From assembly GCF_004770765.1 (NCBI RefSeq), contig NZ_RQFK01000011.1, positions 248,001 through 312,000 of the forward strand: a DNA stretch of 64,000 nt. Reading direction: 5' to 3'. Shown here one piece after another: positions 51,990-61,738 of this stretch. How positions within the stretch are numbered: position 1 is the first letter of the stretch; the number at the start of each line of letters is the position of its first letter. The DNA comes from Leptospira noumeaensis. Its GTDB lineage: Bacteria; Spirochaetota; Leptospiria; Leptospirales; Leptospiraceae. The position numbers were made by a program, and so were the translations under genes. Below the pieces are notes generated by a model. It ran no database searches, was not told the origin of the DNA, and saw nothing but the letters and a program-made list of their open reading frames with translations.

Positions 51990-52988
51990 ATGCTAAAAAT
52001 GGACTCAAACGGATCACCGAATTATGCACAAATGGTTTTGGACAATTCCACGGATGCCATTGTCCTCATCGGTCTAAATTATTCCGTTTTAGCCTTCAAC
52101 CAAAGTTTACTCGACACACTCAAAGCTTATTCTGGAAGAATTATTAAAATTGGTGAGGATTATAGAAGTTTTGTCACGGAACAAGACAAAGAAGTTTTCC
52201 ATGTCCTTGTACAAAAGGCAATTTTAGGCGAAACAACATTAATCGAAAGGCATTCAGACTACAAAGGACTTTCCATTTGGTTTGAATACAGAATGAGTCC
52301 CACTTATGATAGAGAAAAAAATCTTTTGGGAGTTTGTCTTCGCGCAAAAAACATAGACACAAGAAAAAAAATGGAGATTGCCCTATCCGAAAGCGAACAA
52401 AAGTTTAGAAACTTAATTGAATCGGCCCCTAACTCAATTTTGATCATTGATACATCTGGTAAAATTGTTCATTGTAATATAGAAACAGAAAATACGTTTG
52501 GTTTTAAAAAAGAAGAACTCATCGACAAATCCGTAGAATGTCTAGTTCCCCTTCGATACAAATCGGGACATGATCTTTTGGTTGCAGATTATATAACAAG
52601 TCCCAAACCAATGCGCGTTGGAAAAAACCAATTCACTTCGGCTTTGAAAAAAGATGGAACGGAAATTTTTGTCGAAATCAGTTTGAACGGATTCGAAGTC
52701 AATCAAACCAACTATGTTTCAGCAATCATCGTAGACATTACAGAAAAAATCCAAACTGAAAACAAAATCAAAGCTCAAATCCAGGAACTAAAAGAGATTG
52801 CAAGGATCCAATCTCACGAAATCCGAAGGCCACTTGCTAATATCTTAGGGCTTTTGGAACTTTTAGAATCAGGAATGTCCAAAGAAAAAACGAGCGAAAT
52901 CCATTCTTTTTTACGACAATCAGCGAAAGACCTGGATTCACTTGTTTGCGAAATAGTCAAACGAACATCGGTGAGTTTAACCGAATAA
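51990..52988 (+). CDS. PAS-PAS sensor with histidine-kinase dimerisation helix but no ATPase domain
   Basis: 332 residues. PAS domains lie at about 10-125 and 135-255 (N-S-I-L-I-I-D-T-S-G-K-I-V-H-C-N and T-F-G-F-K-K-E-E-L). The end has an H-box-like I-Q-S-H-E-I-R-R-P-L-A-N-I-L-G-L-L-E-L-L (about 270-290) and the second dimerisation helix, then stops; the ATP-binding domain that should follow is missing, and no continuing frame follows the TAA. It could be phosphorylated by a partner kinase or act as a dominant sensor partner. Confidence 0.85.
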   Translation: MLKMDSNGSPNYAQMVLDNSTDAIVLIGLNYSVLAFNQSLLDTLKAYSGRIIKIGEDYRSFVTEQDKEVFHVLVQKAILGETTLIERHSDYKGLSIWFEYRMSPTYDREKNLLGVCLRAKNIDTRKKMEIALSESEQKFRNLIESAPNSILIIDTSGKIVHCNIETENTFGFKKEELIDKSVECLVPLRYKSGHDLLVADYITSPKPMRVGKNQFTSALKKDGTEIFVEISLNGFEVNQTNYVSAIIVDITEKIQTENKIKAQIQELKEIARIQSHEIRRPLANILGLLELLESGMSKEKTSEIHSFLRQSAKDLDSLVCEIVKRTSVSLTE

Positions 52989-53035
52989 AATTCTAATCTA
53001 AATAATCCAAAAAAAACGATTATAATTTTAGTAGA

Positions 53036-55204
53036 TTATTTAGTGGTTCTTGTGAACACTCCGTCCCATCCTTCTGCGGGAGGATTTTGAAACAATGTCT
53101 GGCATCTTTTGATGAGAAGATGGCTTGCGACGTCTTTGTATCCATAAATTTTGGATACAGTTTCAAAGCAACTGATGGCTTTTTCCCACTCGCGATTGGA
53201 ATACAACCGAAATCCCTCTTCATACATTTTTTCGGCTTCTATTCCCTTGGGAGTGAGTTCTGAACTATAGGACACCAAACTATAGATTTTAACAGGAGCT
53301 TCCTTTCCCTTCACACGAATCCAATCCAAAAATCGAAAATGGAATTCATCTTTACAAACAGATTCAATACTTTCAGAGACAAGGATAGAGGTTCCGTAAT
53401 CTTTTGCTGCTGCTTCCAATCGTGCCGCTAAGTTTACCGTATCCCCCATCATCGTGTACGAAGCCAAACTATCGGTTCCCATAAAACCAACCTTAGCTGG
53501 TCCACAGTTCAGACCAATACGGAACTTCATCTCACGGGCTGTTTTGGTATAATCCATTTTTTCATTCCAAACAGATCGTAACACTTCCAGTTCATTCACC
53601 ATTTCGAGTGCCGTTTTACAAGCAAGCCTTGGATGTTCTTTATTTTGAATGGGAGCTCCAAAAATTCCCACAATGGCATCACCAATGTATTTATCCAAAG
53701 TTCCAGAGTTAACTTTTAGAATTTTTGTCATCGCAGACAAGTATTCATTCAGTAACCTTGCCAAATCACTGGCACTCAGTTCCTCACTGATACTTGAAAA
53801 TCCTGCAACATCAGAAAAAAATGCAGTAATTTCCCACTCTCCTCCCTTTTTCAGAGATTCCATATTTTCGAGAGCTTCACTCACAACCCCAGGATCAACT
53901 AGGTTACGCAAAACACTATTGAATTTTCGTTTTTCTTTTCCTTCGGTATATGTGAGATATGCAAATCCCATGAGATAAGAAAGAGGAAAGGCGATGATAA
54001 AAGGGGAACTTGCTAGAACCAAATCCATTCGATATAAAAAATAAAACAAACCAACAAACATTGAAATGGCGAGGACTGGATAAATATTTCTTAAAAAATG
54101 CCATTGGTTGACAAAAAGTATGACCACACCTACGATCAGGATAAAAAGAGTAAATCCTATACCCCAAACCTCAGGAAGTTCTTTTAGCATATGGCCTTCA
54201 ATCAAATTAGAGGCAAATACCGCCTGACCAATCACACCCGGAAAAAGACCGAATGGTGTCACCACATCATCGTGGGTCGATGCCGCAGAAGTTCCAATCA
54301 AAACAATTTTGTTTTCAAATAGTGTAGGAGGAACTAAAAGTTTTTCAGGATCTTCCACTTCACTCGAATTGAGTTGGTTTAAGGACTCAATGATTCCTGC
54401 AGCCGAGTAACGAGGAATGTTTCGAATTTCTTCTTCTGTATAAAAATAGGCACGAACCAGTCCGTCCTTACCCAAAGGGATTTCTCTTTTTATCCCCTCT
54501 TTTTGAATCGTAAAATTATCATTTTTCCATTCCGTTTCATAACTTTGTCCAGTAACAAATGCTTGCAAGGCGAGCGTAGGAAAATGATTATTTTTCCACC
54601 GAATGAATGGGGTAAACCGACGAAGGATTCCATCATTATCTGGAATGACATTCACCACATGTAACATTGGTGCAGTAATTCCAATTTCCCCAATAGGGAA
54701 AGATGCATTTTCATAACGCGGAAACGGTGAATTCTCGGGTAAAGGAACATTGAACTTTTCGGCAAGTATCCCATCTTCCTCCCTTGGGATCACAATCCCT
54801 CCATCCCGGAAATTGGCCGCATGCGAAATCTCACCTAAACTTTGATTGGCGGCGACCAAAGCTTCATCATAATCAGACCTTTCGGTAAACATAATATCTA
54901 TGATGGTGATTTTCGGAGGAGTAATGAGTTTGGTATAACCGATGATTGTCGGATATATATTTCTTTTCCAAGGCCACTGCCCGAGTTCTGGATGATCGGC
55001 ATACTTTGCAATGCTCTGTTCATCAATATCAATAATGACAATATCTTTAGAAAACTTATGATGAGATGGTAGTAGATGAAAAAGTGAATCAGATAATTTT
55101 CGATTTAAAGTATTAGAAAAACCGAATAAAGAGACAAGACCAAGAATGGTTCCTGGGATTAGAACCATCAGAATCAAAGGAAAAAGGTATTTTTTTTGTT
55201 TCAT
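53036..55204 (-). CDS. CHASE2-class III adenylate cyclase with C-terminal TPR
   Basis: 722 residues. A TM helix near the N-terminus, then an extracytoplasmic CHASE2 domain (about 40-330, with D-I-D-E-Q-S and V-L-I-G-T-S-A-A-S-T-H-D), three TM helices (about 345-420), then the cyclase domain (about 455-640). Key residues are the metal Asp in F-F-S-D-V-A-G-F and G-D-A-I-V-G-I-F, the substrate Lys in L-D-K-Y-I-G-D and Asp in M-M-G-D-T-V-N, which favour ATP, and the transition-state Asn/Arg in V-N-L-A-A-R-L-E. The C-terminus (E-E-G-F-R-L-Y-S-N-R-E-W-E-K-A-I) is TPR-like. Its ATG overlaps the M48 protease stop. Confidence 0.94.
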   Translation of the reverse strand: MKQKKYLFPLILMVLIPGTILGLVSLFGFSNTLNRKLSDSLFHLLPSHHKFSKDIVIIDIDEQSIAKYADHPELGQWPWKRNIYPTIIGYTKLITPPKITIIDIMFTERSDYDEALVAANQSLGEISHAANFRDGGIVIPREEDGILAEKFNVPLPENSPFPRYENASFPIGEIGITAPMLHVVNVIPDNDGILRRFTPFIRWKNNHFPTLALQAFVTGQSYETEWKNDNFTIQKEGIKREIPLGKDGLVRAYFYTEEEIRNIPRYSAAGIIESLNQLNSSEVEDPEKLLVPPTLFENKIVLIGTSAASTHDDVVTPFGLFPGVIGQAVFASNLIEGHMLKELPEVWGIGFTLFILIVGVVILFVNQWHFLRNIYPVLAISMFVGLFYFLYRMDLVLASSPFIIAFPLSYLMGFAYLTYTEGKEKRKFNSVLRNLVDPGVVSEALENMESLKKGGEWEITAFFSDVAGFSSISEELSASDLARLLNEYLSAMTKILKVNSGTLDKYIGDAIVGIFGAPIQNKEHPRLACKTALEMVNELEVLRSVWNEKMDYTKTAREMKFRIGLNCGPAKVGFMGTDSLASYTMMGDTVNLAARLEAAAKDYGTSILVSESIESVCKDEFHFRFLDWIRVKGKEAPVKIYSLVSYSSELTPKGIEAEKMYEEGFRLYSNREWEKAISCFETVSKIYGYKDVASHLLIKRCQTLFQNPPAEGWDGVFTRTTK

Positions 55205-56427
55205 GGTTTGAGTTTTGATTTGAATTCACTCCAGCGGTCTTTGACAAAAGGTGTGTTATCAGTTGAAAGAATTGATTCGAAATATACTAATTTGGCGATA
55301 CGAGTCGTGGTGTCAGGATGTGTTTTTTTTAAGGATTCTGTCCCTTCTGCTTTAGATATTGTATTTAAAAAACTAGAAAGTCCAGTGGGAGAATACCCTA
55401 CTTGGCCTGTCAGGCCAACGGCAGCTTCATCTGCTTCCAATTCTAATTTCATGTCTCTACCTGTTTCAAAAAGTTGTTTTTCCATTTCATCGAGTAGTGT
55501 AGAAGTGGCTGCATTCACAACTTCACCACCCGGTGGCGATAGTAGGCCGGACAAAATGTCCAAAAACAAATTTGATTGTTTGAACTCACCATTGTGAAAC
55601 AAAACGATGTGACCCATTTCATGACCAATGATCCCCGCAAGTTCTGATTCTGTTTGTATTTTTTTTAATGTTCCCGTTGTTAGAAACACAAATCCACCGG
55701 GACAAGCAAAAGCATTGACTTCATTTGATTCAATCACTCCCACACGAAAACTTAAATCTTTCCTAGATGACACAGAAGCCAGACGAGAGGCAATGGTGTT
55801 TAAGTAACCTGTGAGTTCCGTATCTTTTACCACTGGATATTTTTTTAATAATCTAGCAGCAAGAGAACGCCCTACTTTTACTTCCGCTTTTGTCTCTGCC
55901 AAAACATTCAATTCAGAATTAGAATACACTGAATTACTAATATTTAAATTTTCAACTCTAGAGTTTGGCTGATCCTGTTGACTCAGTTGTTCTGGAAACG
56001 GAACAGATTCTACCCAACGTAAGGACTCAAAATCATACAGATCCCCTTCCCCTCGGACTCTCATTTTTTGTGTTTCCGAAAGGCCACGTGCTGCCGCTGT
56101 TTTTGTAAAATCGGAGGCTCTCTGTCTTGCCACCACTGCCTCAGAAGAATTGGAAGTAATGCCTAGTTTGATTTGGTTTCCGGGAGGAAGAGGAGATACA
56201 AAGAGTTTGGAGACCCAACCGGAACGATTCTCTGCCCGAACCTGTACAAAAAGTCCTTGTTCACTGACAGGTGCGAGTACGTCCCCCATTTGTAATGGGA
56301 ATCCATCGGCACTGAGTTTCGGTTGGGAAAGGAGTTTTGCCTTTGTGCTTTGTACGTATACATTGCCCTTAGCTATGAGTGTTTGTGCTAAAAAAAGAAA
56401 CAAAAAGGTGTGAGACAGAGCTCTCAT
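55201..56427 (-). CDS. SH3-domain M48 metalloprotease (Ste24/HtpX-like)
   Basis: 408 residues with signal peptide. A bacterial SH3 domain lies at about 22-80 (K-A-K-L-L-S-Q-P-K-L and S-G-W-V-S-K-L-F). The M48 domain has the zinc site H-E-M-G-H (about 268-272) and a downstream Glu in E-L-E-A-D-E-A-A-V. It should act in the periplasm on envelope proteins. Its stop and the cyclase start overlap in ATGA, so the two are co-expressed. Confidence 0.9.
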   Translation of the reverse strand: MRALSHTFLFLFLAQTLIAKGNVYVQSTKAKLLSQPKLSADGFPLQMGDVLAPVSEQGLFVQVRAENRSGWVSKLFVSPLPPGNQIKLGITSNSSEAVVARQRASDFTKTAAARGLSETQKMRVRGEGDLYDFESLRWVESVPFPEQLSQQDQPNSRVENLNISNSVYSNSELNVLAETKAEVKVGRSLAARLLKKYPVVKDTELTGYLNTIASRLASVSSRKDLSFRVGVIESNEVNAFACPGGFVFLTTGTLKKIQTESELAGIIGHEMGHIVLFHNGEFKQSNLFLDILSGLLSPPGGEVVNAATSTLLDEMEKQLFETGRDMKLELEADEAAVGLTGQVGYSPTGLSSFLNTISKAEGTESLKKTHPDTTTRIAKLVYFESILSTDNTPFVKDRWSEFKSKLKP

Positions 56428-56527
56428 GCAATAAATTATGTATTTTCACCTAATTGCTGAAAACTCTTTTTTTATAGAAAGACTTTAGAATTGACATTTC
56501 CTTTCGCATTCTTGAAATGAACGCGTG

Positions 56528-58081
56528 ATGCATCATCTTTTTCTAATATTCCTTCTGATTTTCTTCACCTTTACGAGTTGTAAAAAAGAAAAAGACGAAA
56601 GTAATTCACTCTCAGCTCTTGTAACTCGTTTCCTTGTCCGAAGCCTGCTTAACTCCAATATCAATTCCGAACTTCCATCCAATCTGAGTGTGGCCGTTCC
56701 TCGTTCCATCCGCAAACCATCATCTGGTCTTGGAGCTTCCCTTGGTAAAACAACGAAAAACAAAAAGTTCATTTCCGTTTCCAAAGGAATTGCCCAAGAC
56801 ACTTTTGACTATGGGTTTACTGGGCAGGCATTTTTAACAGAAGGAACGTCCATTGTTTCTGAAATCCTCAGAGATTCCAAACGAGACTTGGTGCTCATCA
56901 GTGGTGCCTATAATGTAGCCAAAAGAAACCCAGGTGTTTGTGTTCCTGGTGGGACATCGACGGTAAGTATCACTCCCTCAATGGAAAACGAATTCCTAGA
57001 AGGGATTGAACGACTGGGACTCAGCGCGGAAGAAGCAAGAGGAGAACTTGCCAGTTTACAAAATGAAGGGATCCTTCCTTATATCGGACAAACTGTACCT
57101 ACACCCGCTATGGTGTACAAAACACTATCCAATAACGAGTACGATGCGGAAATTTCCTATTCGTTTGCTGAATCTATTGGCACACCACAACCCTGCCCTT
57201 CTAATAATAAGTTTCAAAAAAGTTTAAAATTCAAAACAGATAAATCAAAAATTTTTAGTTCCATCACACGTTCCTTAAAAGTGTTTGGAATTTCTCTCAG
57301 TGTGGAAGCCTCGATCACATACATCACCCAAGCCGGAAAAAAAGACAAGGCCATCCTCAATATCAAACAAGTCACAACTACATCTGGAAGCACTGACAAA
57401 TCGACAACAAGATTTACCTTTGAAGAATGTGATAACGACACAAATGCCAATGCAAATAATTGTGTGACCCTTAGTTATAGCAATGTTTACGATAGTTCCG
57501 GGGACAAGGTCACAACCTCAGTCAAAGGAAAAACCAATGATTTTGGTGGCTATGTCACCACAGAATACATAGACAATAACAATGGTTATGAATATTATTT
57601 AGAAGAAACCTATGATGAAAATGGGGATACTGGATATTTTGCGGTAGATTATTATGATTTGAATGATAATTCGAATGATGAATACGAAGAACTTGGTTAC
57701 TTTGATTATGATATCTATGGCGAGTTTTATGAAACAGGAGCCAATGCCTACAAATTCGAATGGGATGTATTCGTAGATTTTACTACTTCGCCTTTACCTT
57801 CTGGTGGTGGTGGTATTGGAGTGGCAGTCGGATTTACTGAATACGACGCCTATGTGATTATGCCTGCTGGCATAGATCCAAATGACTTTCCTGACGAATA
57901 TATCGGTTGGGGAGAATACTTTAAAAATGTTAATAGCGGTGGCCCAGTATATTACGTAGATTTTTACGGAGACGCAGACCAAGTAGCAACATCTGTTATT
58001 TGGCGTTATACGATCAATGCAAGCGGCAATGAAGTCTACATACTTATACCATCTGGAACCAATACCATTTACCAAATCTAA
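56528..58081 (+). CDS. Large lipoprotein, function unknown
   Basis: About 517 residues from ATG 56528 (GTG one codon earlier). Signal peptide with F-T-F-T-S-C lipobox (Cys18), followed by K-K-E-K. The second half is very acidic and Tyr/Asp/Asn-rich (E-Y-Y-L-E-E-T-Y-D-E-N-G-D, D-L-N-D-N-S-N-D-E-Y-E-E). Co-directional with the porin 18 bases on. No family recognised. Confidence 0.7.
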   Translation: MHHLFLIFLLIFFTFTSCKKEKDESNSLSALVTRFLVRSLLNSNINSELPSNLSVAVPRSIRKPSSGLGASLGKTTKNKKFISVSKGIAQDTFDYGFTGQAFLTEGTSIVSEILRDSKRDLVLISGAYNVAKRNPGVCVPGGTSTVSITPSMENEFLEGIERLGLSAEEARGELASLQNEGILPYIGQTVPTPAMVYKTLSNNEYDAEISYSFAESIGTPQPCPSNNKFQKSLKFKTDKSKIFSSITRSLKVFGISLSVEASITYITQAGKKDKAILNIKQVTTTSGSTDKSTTRFTFEECDNDTNANANNCVTLSYSNVYDSSGDKVTTSVKGKTNDFGGYVTTEYIDNNNGYEYYLEETYDENGDTGYFAVDYYDLNDNSNDEYEELGYFDYDIYGEFYETGANAYKFEWDVFVDFTTSPLPSGGGGIGVAVGFTEYDAYVIMPAGIDPNDFPDEYIGWGEYFKNVNSGGPVYYVDFYGDADQVATSVIWRYTINASGNEVYILIPSGTNTIYQI

Positions 58082-58099
58082 TCATAATAAAAATACCAA

Positions 58100-59548
58100 A
58101 TGAAAACTTACAAATTATTACTTACCTCATTACTCCTGACACCAAGTGTACTTTTTGCTTCGGAGCCTTACCATAATGTCCAAGGGTTTTATGGGGAACG
58201 TGCTGCTGGTCTCGGTGGGGCTTTTACAGCCATTGCAGATGATCCGTCAGGTGCCTATTACAACCCAGCAGGTCTTGGTTTTACTTACAACGACGGAATC
58301 TCCATTTCCGCCAGTAATTTTAAAGATGTAAAACGAAGTTATATCAACATCGATACCCCAGGCCAGGTTTACAACCAAACCCACCAAGGATTTGATCCAA
58401 ACTTTATCGGTTTGTTAAAGAACTTTGATCGCTGGAAGTTTGCCTTTTCGATCGTCAATACTTACAATTATTCATACAACCGAGTGGATCAAGTAAACTA
58501 CCCTCTTGTATCTCCCTCAATCAATTCCACGAGAAACTATACAAAAGAAAGATACAACCAACTTCTAGTAGGTCCAAGCGCAGCTTACCTTCTCTCCGAT
58601 AAACTTTCCGTAGGTGCTACACTTTATTACTTAAACGATACAAAAGAAGTTTCAAGGACTCAGTTCCAACAATTTTCTGATCTAAGTTACGTTATGCGTT
58701 CCTATGTGGACAACCGTAGAACTTCGGGAATTATGCCGGTCATTGGAATCCAATACCAACCCATACAAAAGGTGTCACTGGGATTTAGTTACCGCCGAAT
58801 CTTTGTTATGGGCGGAAACAGGTTATACAATGAAGTTTACGCGGACTCTACCAGAAGGCCTGGATCCTCTGCAATCGATTTTATCGAAGGAACGGGAGAC
58901 GGAGCCTCTTCCATTGAGGCGGGAGTTCTCACTCAAAAACCAAAACTCACCACTTCCATCCCACAAACGTCGGAGATGCGATTCGGAATTGCATTTTTTC
59001 CTACATCAAGGTTTCTCGCCTCCTTCGATATGATCCACACCACAGGATACAAATCTCGGATGAACCAGGACGAAATTAGTACCTTTGGAAGAAGAGTCAC
59101 TTATACCATCAACGATACGGAAATTCGAGAACTGACAAGGGCATCAACCACCAACTTTGCGGCGGGTATGGAATATTATTTGGCAGACACATTTTCAGTG
59201 TTAGGTGGCATTTACACAAACGAACCCAATACAAAACCAATTTCTTGGACAGAGTCCGCAGTCGATTTATACTTACAAAATGCTTACGGAAACCAAGTGC
59301 AGGTAAATTCCGGAGACAATAGTTTGGTTTACAAAGTGGCAAGGTCGGGAACGAACCCCAGAAATGAATACTCTAGAAACAAAGGACTCAGTTTAGGATT
59401 TTCCTGGGTGACATCCAAATCTTCTGTTTCCGTAACTTATATCAGAGAAGTAGGAAATGGAAATTCTAGGATTGATCCAAATTCCCTTTCCCAAACCTTT
59501 GAATACAGTGCCCATTCTGTTTACATTATGGTAAGTTCTAGAAACTAA
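58100..59548 (+). CDS. FadL/OmpP1-family outer-membrane protein
   Basis: 482 residues. Signal peptide L-L-L-T-S-L-L-L-T-P-S-V-L-F-A, then the family hallmark G-A-F-T-A-I-A-D-D-P-S-G-A-Y-Y-N-P-A-G-L (about 41-60). Barrel strands follow. The end is V-Y-I-M-V-S-S-R-N. It is likely a porin for hydrophobic compounds. It is probably co-transcribed with the preceding lipoprotein. Confidence 0.88.
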   Translation: MKTYKLLLTSLLLTPSVLFASEPYHNVQGFYGERAAGLGGAFTAIADDPSGAYYNPAGLGFTYNDGISISASNFKDVKRSYINIDTPGQVYNQTHQGFDPNFIGLLKNFDRWKFAFSIVNTYNYSYNRVDQVNYPLVSPSINSTRNYTKERYNQLLVGPSAAYLLSDKLSVGATLYYLNDTKEVSRTQFQQFSDLSYVMRSYVDNRRTSGIMPVIGIQYQPIQKVSLGFSYRRIFVMGGNRLYNEVYADSTRRPGSSAIDFIEGTGDGASSIEAGVLTQKPKLTTSIPQTSEMRFGIAFFPTSRFLASFDMIHTTGYKSRMNQDEISTFGRRVTYTINDTEIRELTRASTTNFAAGMEYYLADTFSVLGGIYTNEPNTKPISWTESAVDLYLQNAYGNQVQVNSGDNSLVYKVARSGTNPRNEYSRNKGLSLGFSWVTSKSSVSVTYIREVGNGNSRIDPNSLSQTFEYSAHSVYIMVSSRN

Positions 59549-59557
59549 CCATGATAA

Positions 59558-59595
59558 AGTATTTTACTTTGGACTCTGGTTCAAGGTAAAATACT
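59558..59595. terminator. Bidirectional hairpin terminator
   Basis: Perfect 10-base arms AGTATTTTAC (59558-59567) and GTAAAATACT (59586-59595), loop 18 bases. It overlaps the last codons of the patatin gene and lies ten bases past the porin stop. Confidence 0.55.
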
Positions 59596-60463
59596 CTTTG
59601 GCATCTTCGTAACCGTGCCTAAGTAAGATTTCTGCTTGTTCCTTTTTAAAATTTAAGATACTCACAAGACCTAACATTCGTTTGGGAGCAATTACGGAAA
59701 CTTTTGCATTTTTAAATTGTGTGCGTAGTCCTAGTAGAAAGTTTTCTATTGGTGTGAGGCCTTGCATCACAGCCTTTCTATATTCAAATCCTTGTTCGAC
59801 ACTGCGATAAGAACCAAGTAAATAAAGTTCAAATAATCTTTCTAAGGCTTCGTCCTTGGTTTCCGGTGTCTCCATCATCTGAACTCCTCCCACAGGAGAA
59901 AGAAGGACGACAACTATTTCAGAGGCCTCGTGAGTGAGCGCGGGCAAAATCGGAGTATTAGCCATCACTCCTCCATCCCAATAAGGTTCCCCATCAATCA
60001 CTTGCCAAGGAAAGATCATGGGAATGGCAGAAGATGCTAAGATATGTTCGATTCTTAAACTAGGATTTTCAAAAAACTTTAATTCTGAAGTGAGGATATT
60101 CACAGCCGAGATAATCACTTTTGTTTTGGATTCGTTGAGTGCGGTAAAATCCATATTTTCGTGGATGAATTTTTTTAAGGGATAGGTTTCCACAAGGGGA
60201 TAGTATTTTCTTCGAAAAAGACCCTTTAGCATATTCCAGACTGAATAACGCATGATATTTTTTTGGTTCAAACGTAGCCATAATTCAGAAAGTCTGCTGG
60301 AATTCATTCCTGAACCAATGGCACAGGCGTTGATGGCACCAACCGATGTCCCACAAATGATGTCAGGTTTCCAATGGATCTCTTCTAAATACCGCAGAAC
60401 ACCTGCTTGGTAGGCACCTCTTGCACCACCACCCGACAATACCAATGCTCTTTTTTTAGCCAT
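59564..60463 (-). CDS. Patatin-like phospholipase
   Basis: 299 residues. Oxyanion loop G-G-G-A-R-G (11-16), nucleophile S40 in G-T-S-V-G, and catalytic Asp in D-G-G-V-M-A-N-T-P (near 165). The RssA-like size fits a cytosolic or membrane-associated acylhydrolase. Co-transcribed with NlpC/P60: the upstream gene's stop codon is immediately adjacent to this start. Confidence 0.92.
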   Translation of the reverse strand: MAKKRALVLSGGGARGAYQAGVLRYLEEIHWKPDIICGTSVGAINACAIGSGMNSSRLSELWLRLNQKNIMRYSVWNMLKGLFRRKYYPLVETYPLKKFIHENMDFTALNESKTKVIISAVNILTSELKFFENPSLRIEHILASSAIPMIFPWQVIDGEPYWDGGVMANTPILPALTHEASEIVVVLLSPVGGVQMMETPETKDEALERLFELYLLGSYRSVEQGFEYRKAVMQGLTPIENFLLGLRTQFKNAKVSVIAPKRMLGLVSILNFKKEQAEILLRHGYEDAKEYFTLNQSPK

Positions 60464-61714
60464 CTATTTAGCTCCCGTAAATACGTCACGGCCTGTGATA
60501 TACCTTTCCTTCCACCATTTTTCGTTTAAGGATTGGATGACCACACCACGACTCGTAGAGGCATGGATAAAATTTCCATTTTCTAAAACCATTCCGACAT
60601 GAGTGATTTTACTTGTGTTTGGTGATGCAGAGAAAAATACTAAATTTCCCATTTGTTGTTTGTCGCGTGAAACTGACTTACCAATCTGTGCTTGGTCTCT
60701 CGCGGATCGGGGAATTGTTTTTTCATTCATTCCAATTTTTGAATCGGTTAATATGGATTTGGTAAGTCCAGAACAGTCCACTCCTCTTTTGGAATACCCA
60801 CCATACAAATACGGAGTTCCTATCCAAGTTTGGCCAACAGTTTCCACTAACTTACGTTTGTCTTTTTCACCCACAGTTGTTTGAACTGAAGGAGAATTTA
60901 GTTCTTCTAAAAATAGAATGTTTGGATCTAGTTTCGGGCGTTCTTTTGTAACCCACTCGCCTTGTTCATTCCAAACAATTTCTGTGCGTCTTTCTGATTT
61001 TTGAAAATTTTCTTTTGTGGAAGTAGGACTAAGGACTTGGATGGTGTCGGCTTTTACAATTTCCCAATCCTTAACTTCTATTTTTTTTCCTTCCTTCTGA
61101 AACCATTCATCTAGGAATTTGTTTTTTTTCTCATCACTGAGAGTTTGGATTTGTTTCGGAAGGACTGCCTCCAAACTTTTGAGGGTGGCATTGGAATTTT
61201 CTTCCTTTTTACGCGAGAGAACCACCAATCGTCCGGCAACTAATACGGAAGCTCCACTCCATTGTTTGGCCCTGGCAACTCTTAAAATTTCAAGAACCGT
61301 ATCTTCAGGAAGTTTTGATTTTGTGGTTTCTTTAAAAAATTTTCCAAGATAAGGGATGTCTTTTTTGTTAGGTTTTGCTGTGATGAAATAAGGAATCAAT
61401 TCTTCTGTTTCTTCCCAAGTGTATCCATAGTCTTTTAAAATGACAAACCTTTCGACCCCTTCTGCAAATTCAGGAGCGGGTATGGATTCAAAAGCGGCCC
61501 AAACTCTTAGTGACTGCACAATTTCTTTTACAGATGGGTCATTGGCACGATCCTCCAAACGTTTTCGAATTTCATTACGAATGAGGAGTGTTTCTTGTTT
61601 GTTATAAACGGAGGCAACTAACGAGTCTAAGTTTTGGGCGATAAGAGAATTTCCAAGAAGTAGAAAAAAAATAAAACCAGATAAAAATCTATAAATTCGA
61701 GAAATTACAAACAT
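60464..61714 (-). CDS. NlpC/P60 peptidoglycan peptidase
   Basis: 416 residues with a signal peptide (F-I-F-F-L-L-L-G-N-S-L-I-A-Q). The C-terminal NlpC/P60 domain has W-I-G-T-P-Y-L-Y-G-G, the catalytic Cys in D-C-S-G-L-T (near 312), His in T-H-V-G-M-V-L, and a third-residue His in F-I-H-A-S. About 280 residues of helical sequence with no known domain precede it. It likely cleaves cell-wall cross-links in the periplasm. Gap of 24 bases to the upstream patatin gene. Confidence 0.9.
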   Translation of the reverse strand: MFVISRIYRFLSGFIFFLLLGNSLIAQNLDSLVASVYNKQETLLIRNEIRKRLEDRANDPSVKEIVQSLRVWAAFESIPAPEFAEGVERFVILKDYGYTWEETEELIPYFITAKPNKKDIPYLGKFFKETTKSKLPEDTVLEILRVARAKQWSGASVLVAGRLVVLSRKKEENSNATLKSLEAVLPKQIQTLSDEKKNKFLDEWFQKEGKKIEVKDWEIVKADTIQVLSPTSTKENFQKSERRTEIVWNEQGEWVTKERPKLDPNILFLEELNSPSVQTTVGEKDKRKLVETVGQTWIGTPYLYGGYSKRGVDCSGLTKSILTDSKIGMNEKTIPRSARDQAQIGKSVSRDKQQMGNLVFFSASPNTSKITHVGMVLENGNFIHASTSRGVVIQSLNEKWWKERYITGRDVFTGAK

Positions 61715-61738
61715 ACTTTGTATGATAAGGTTTAGAAT

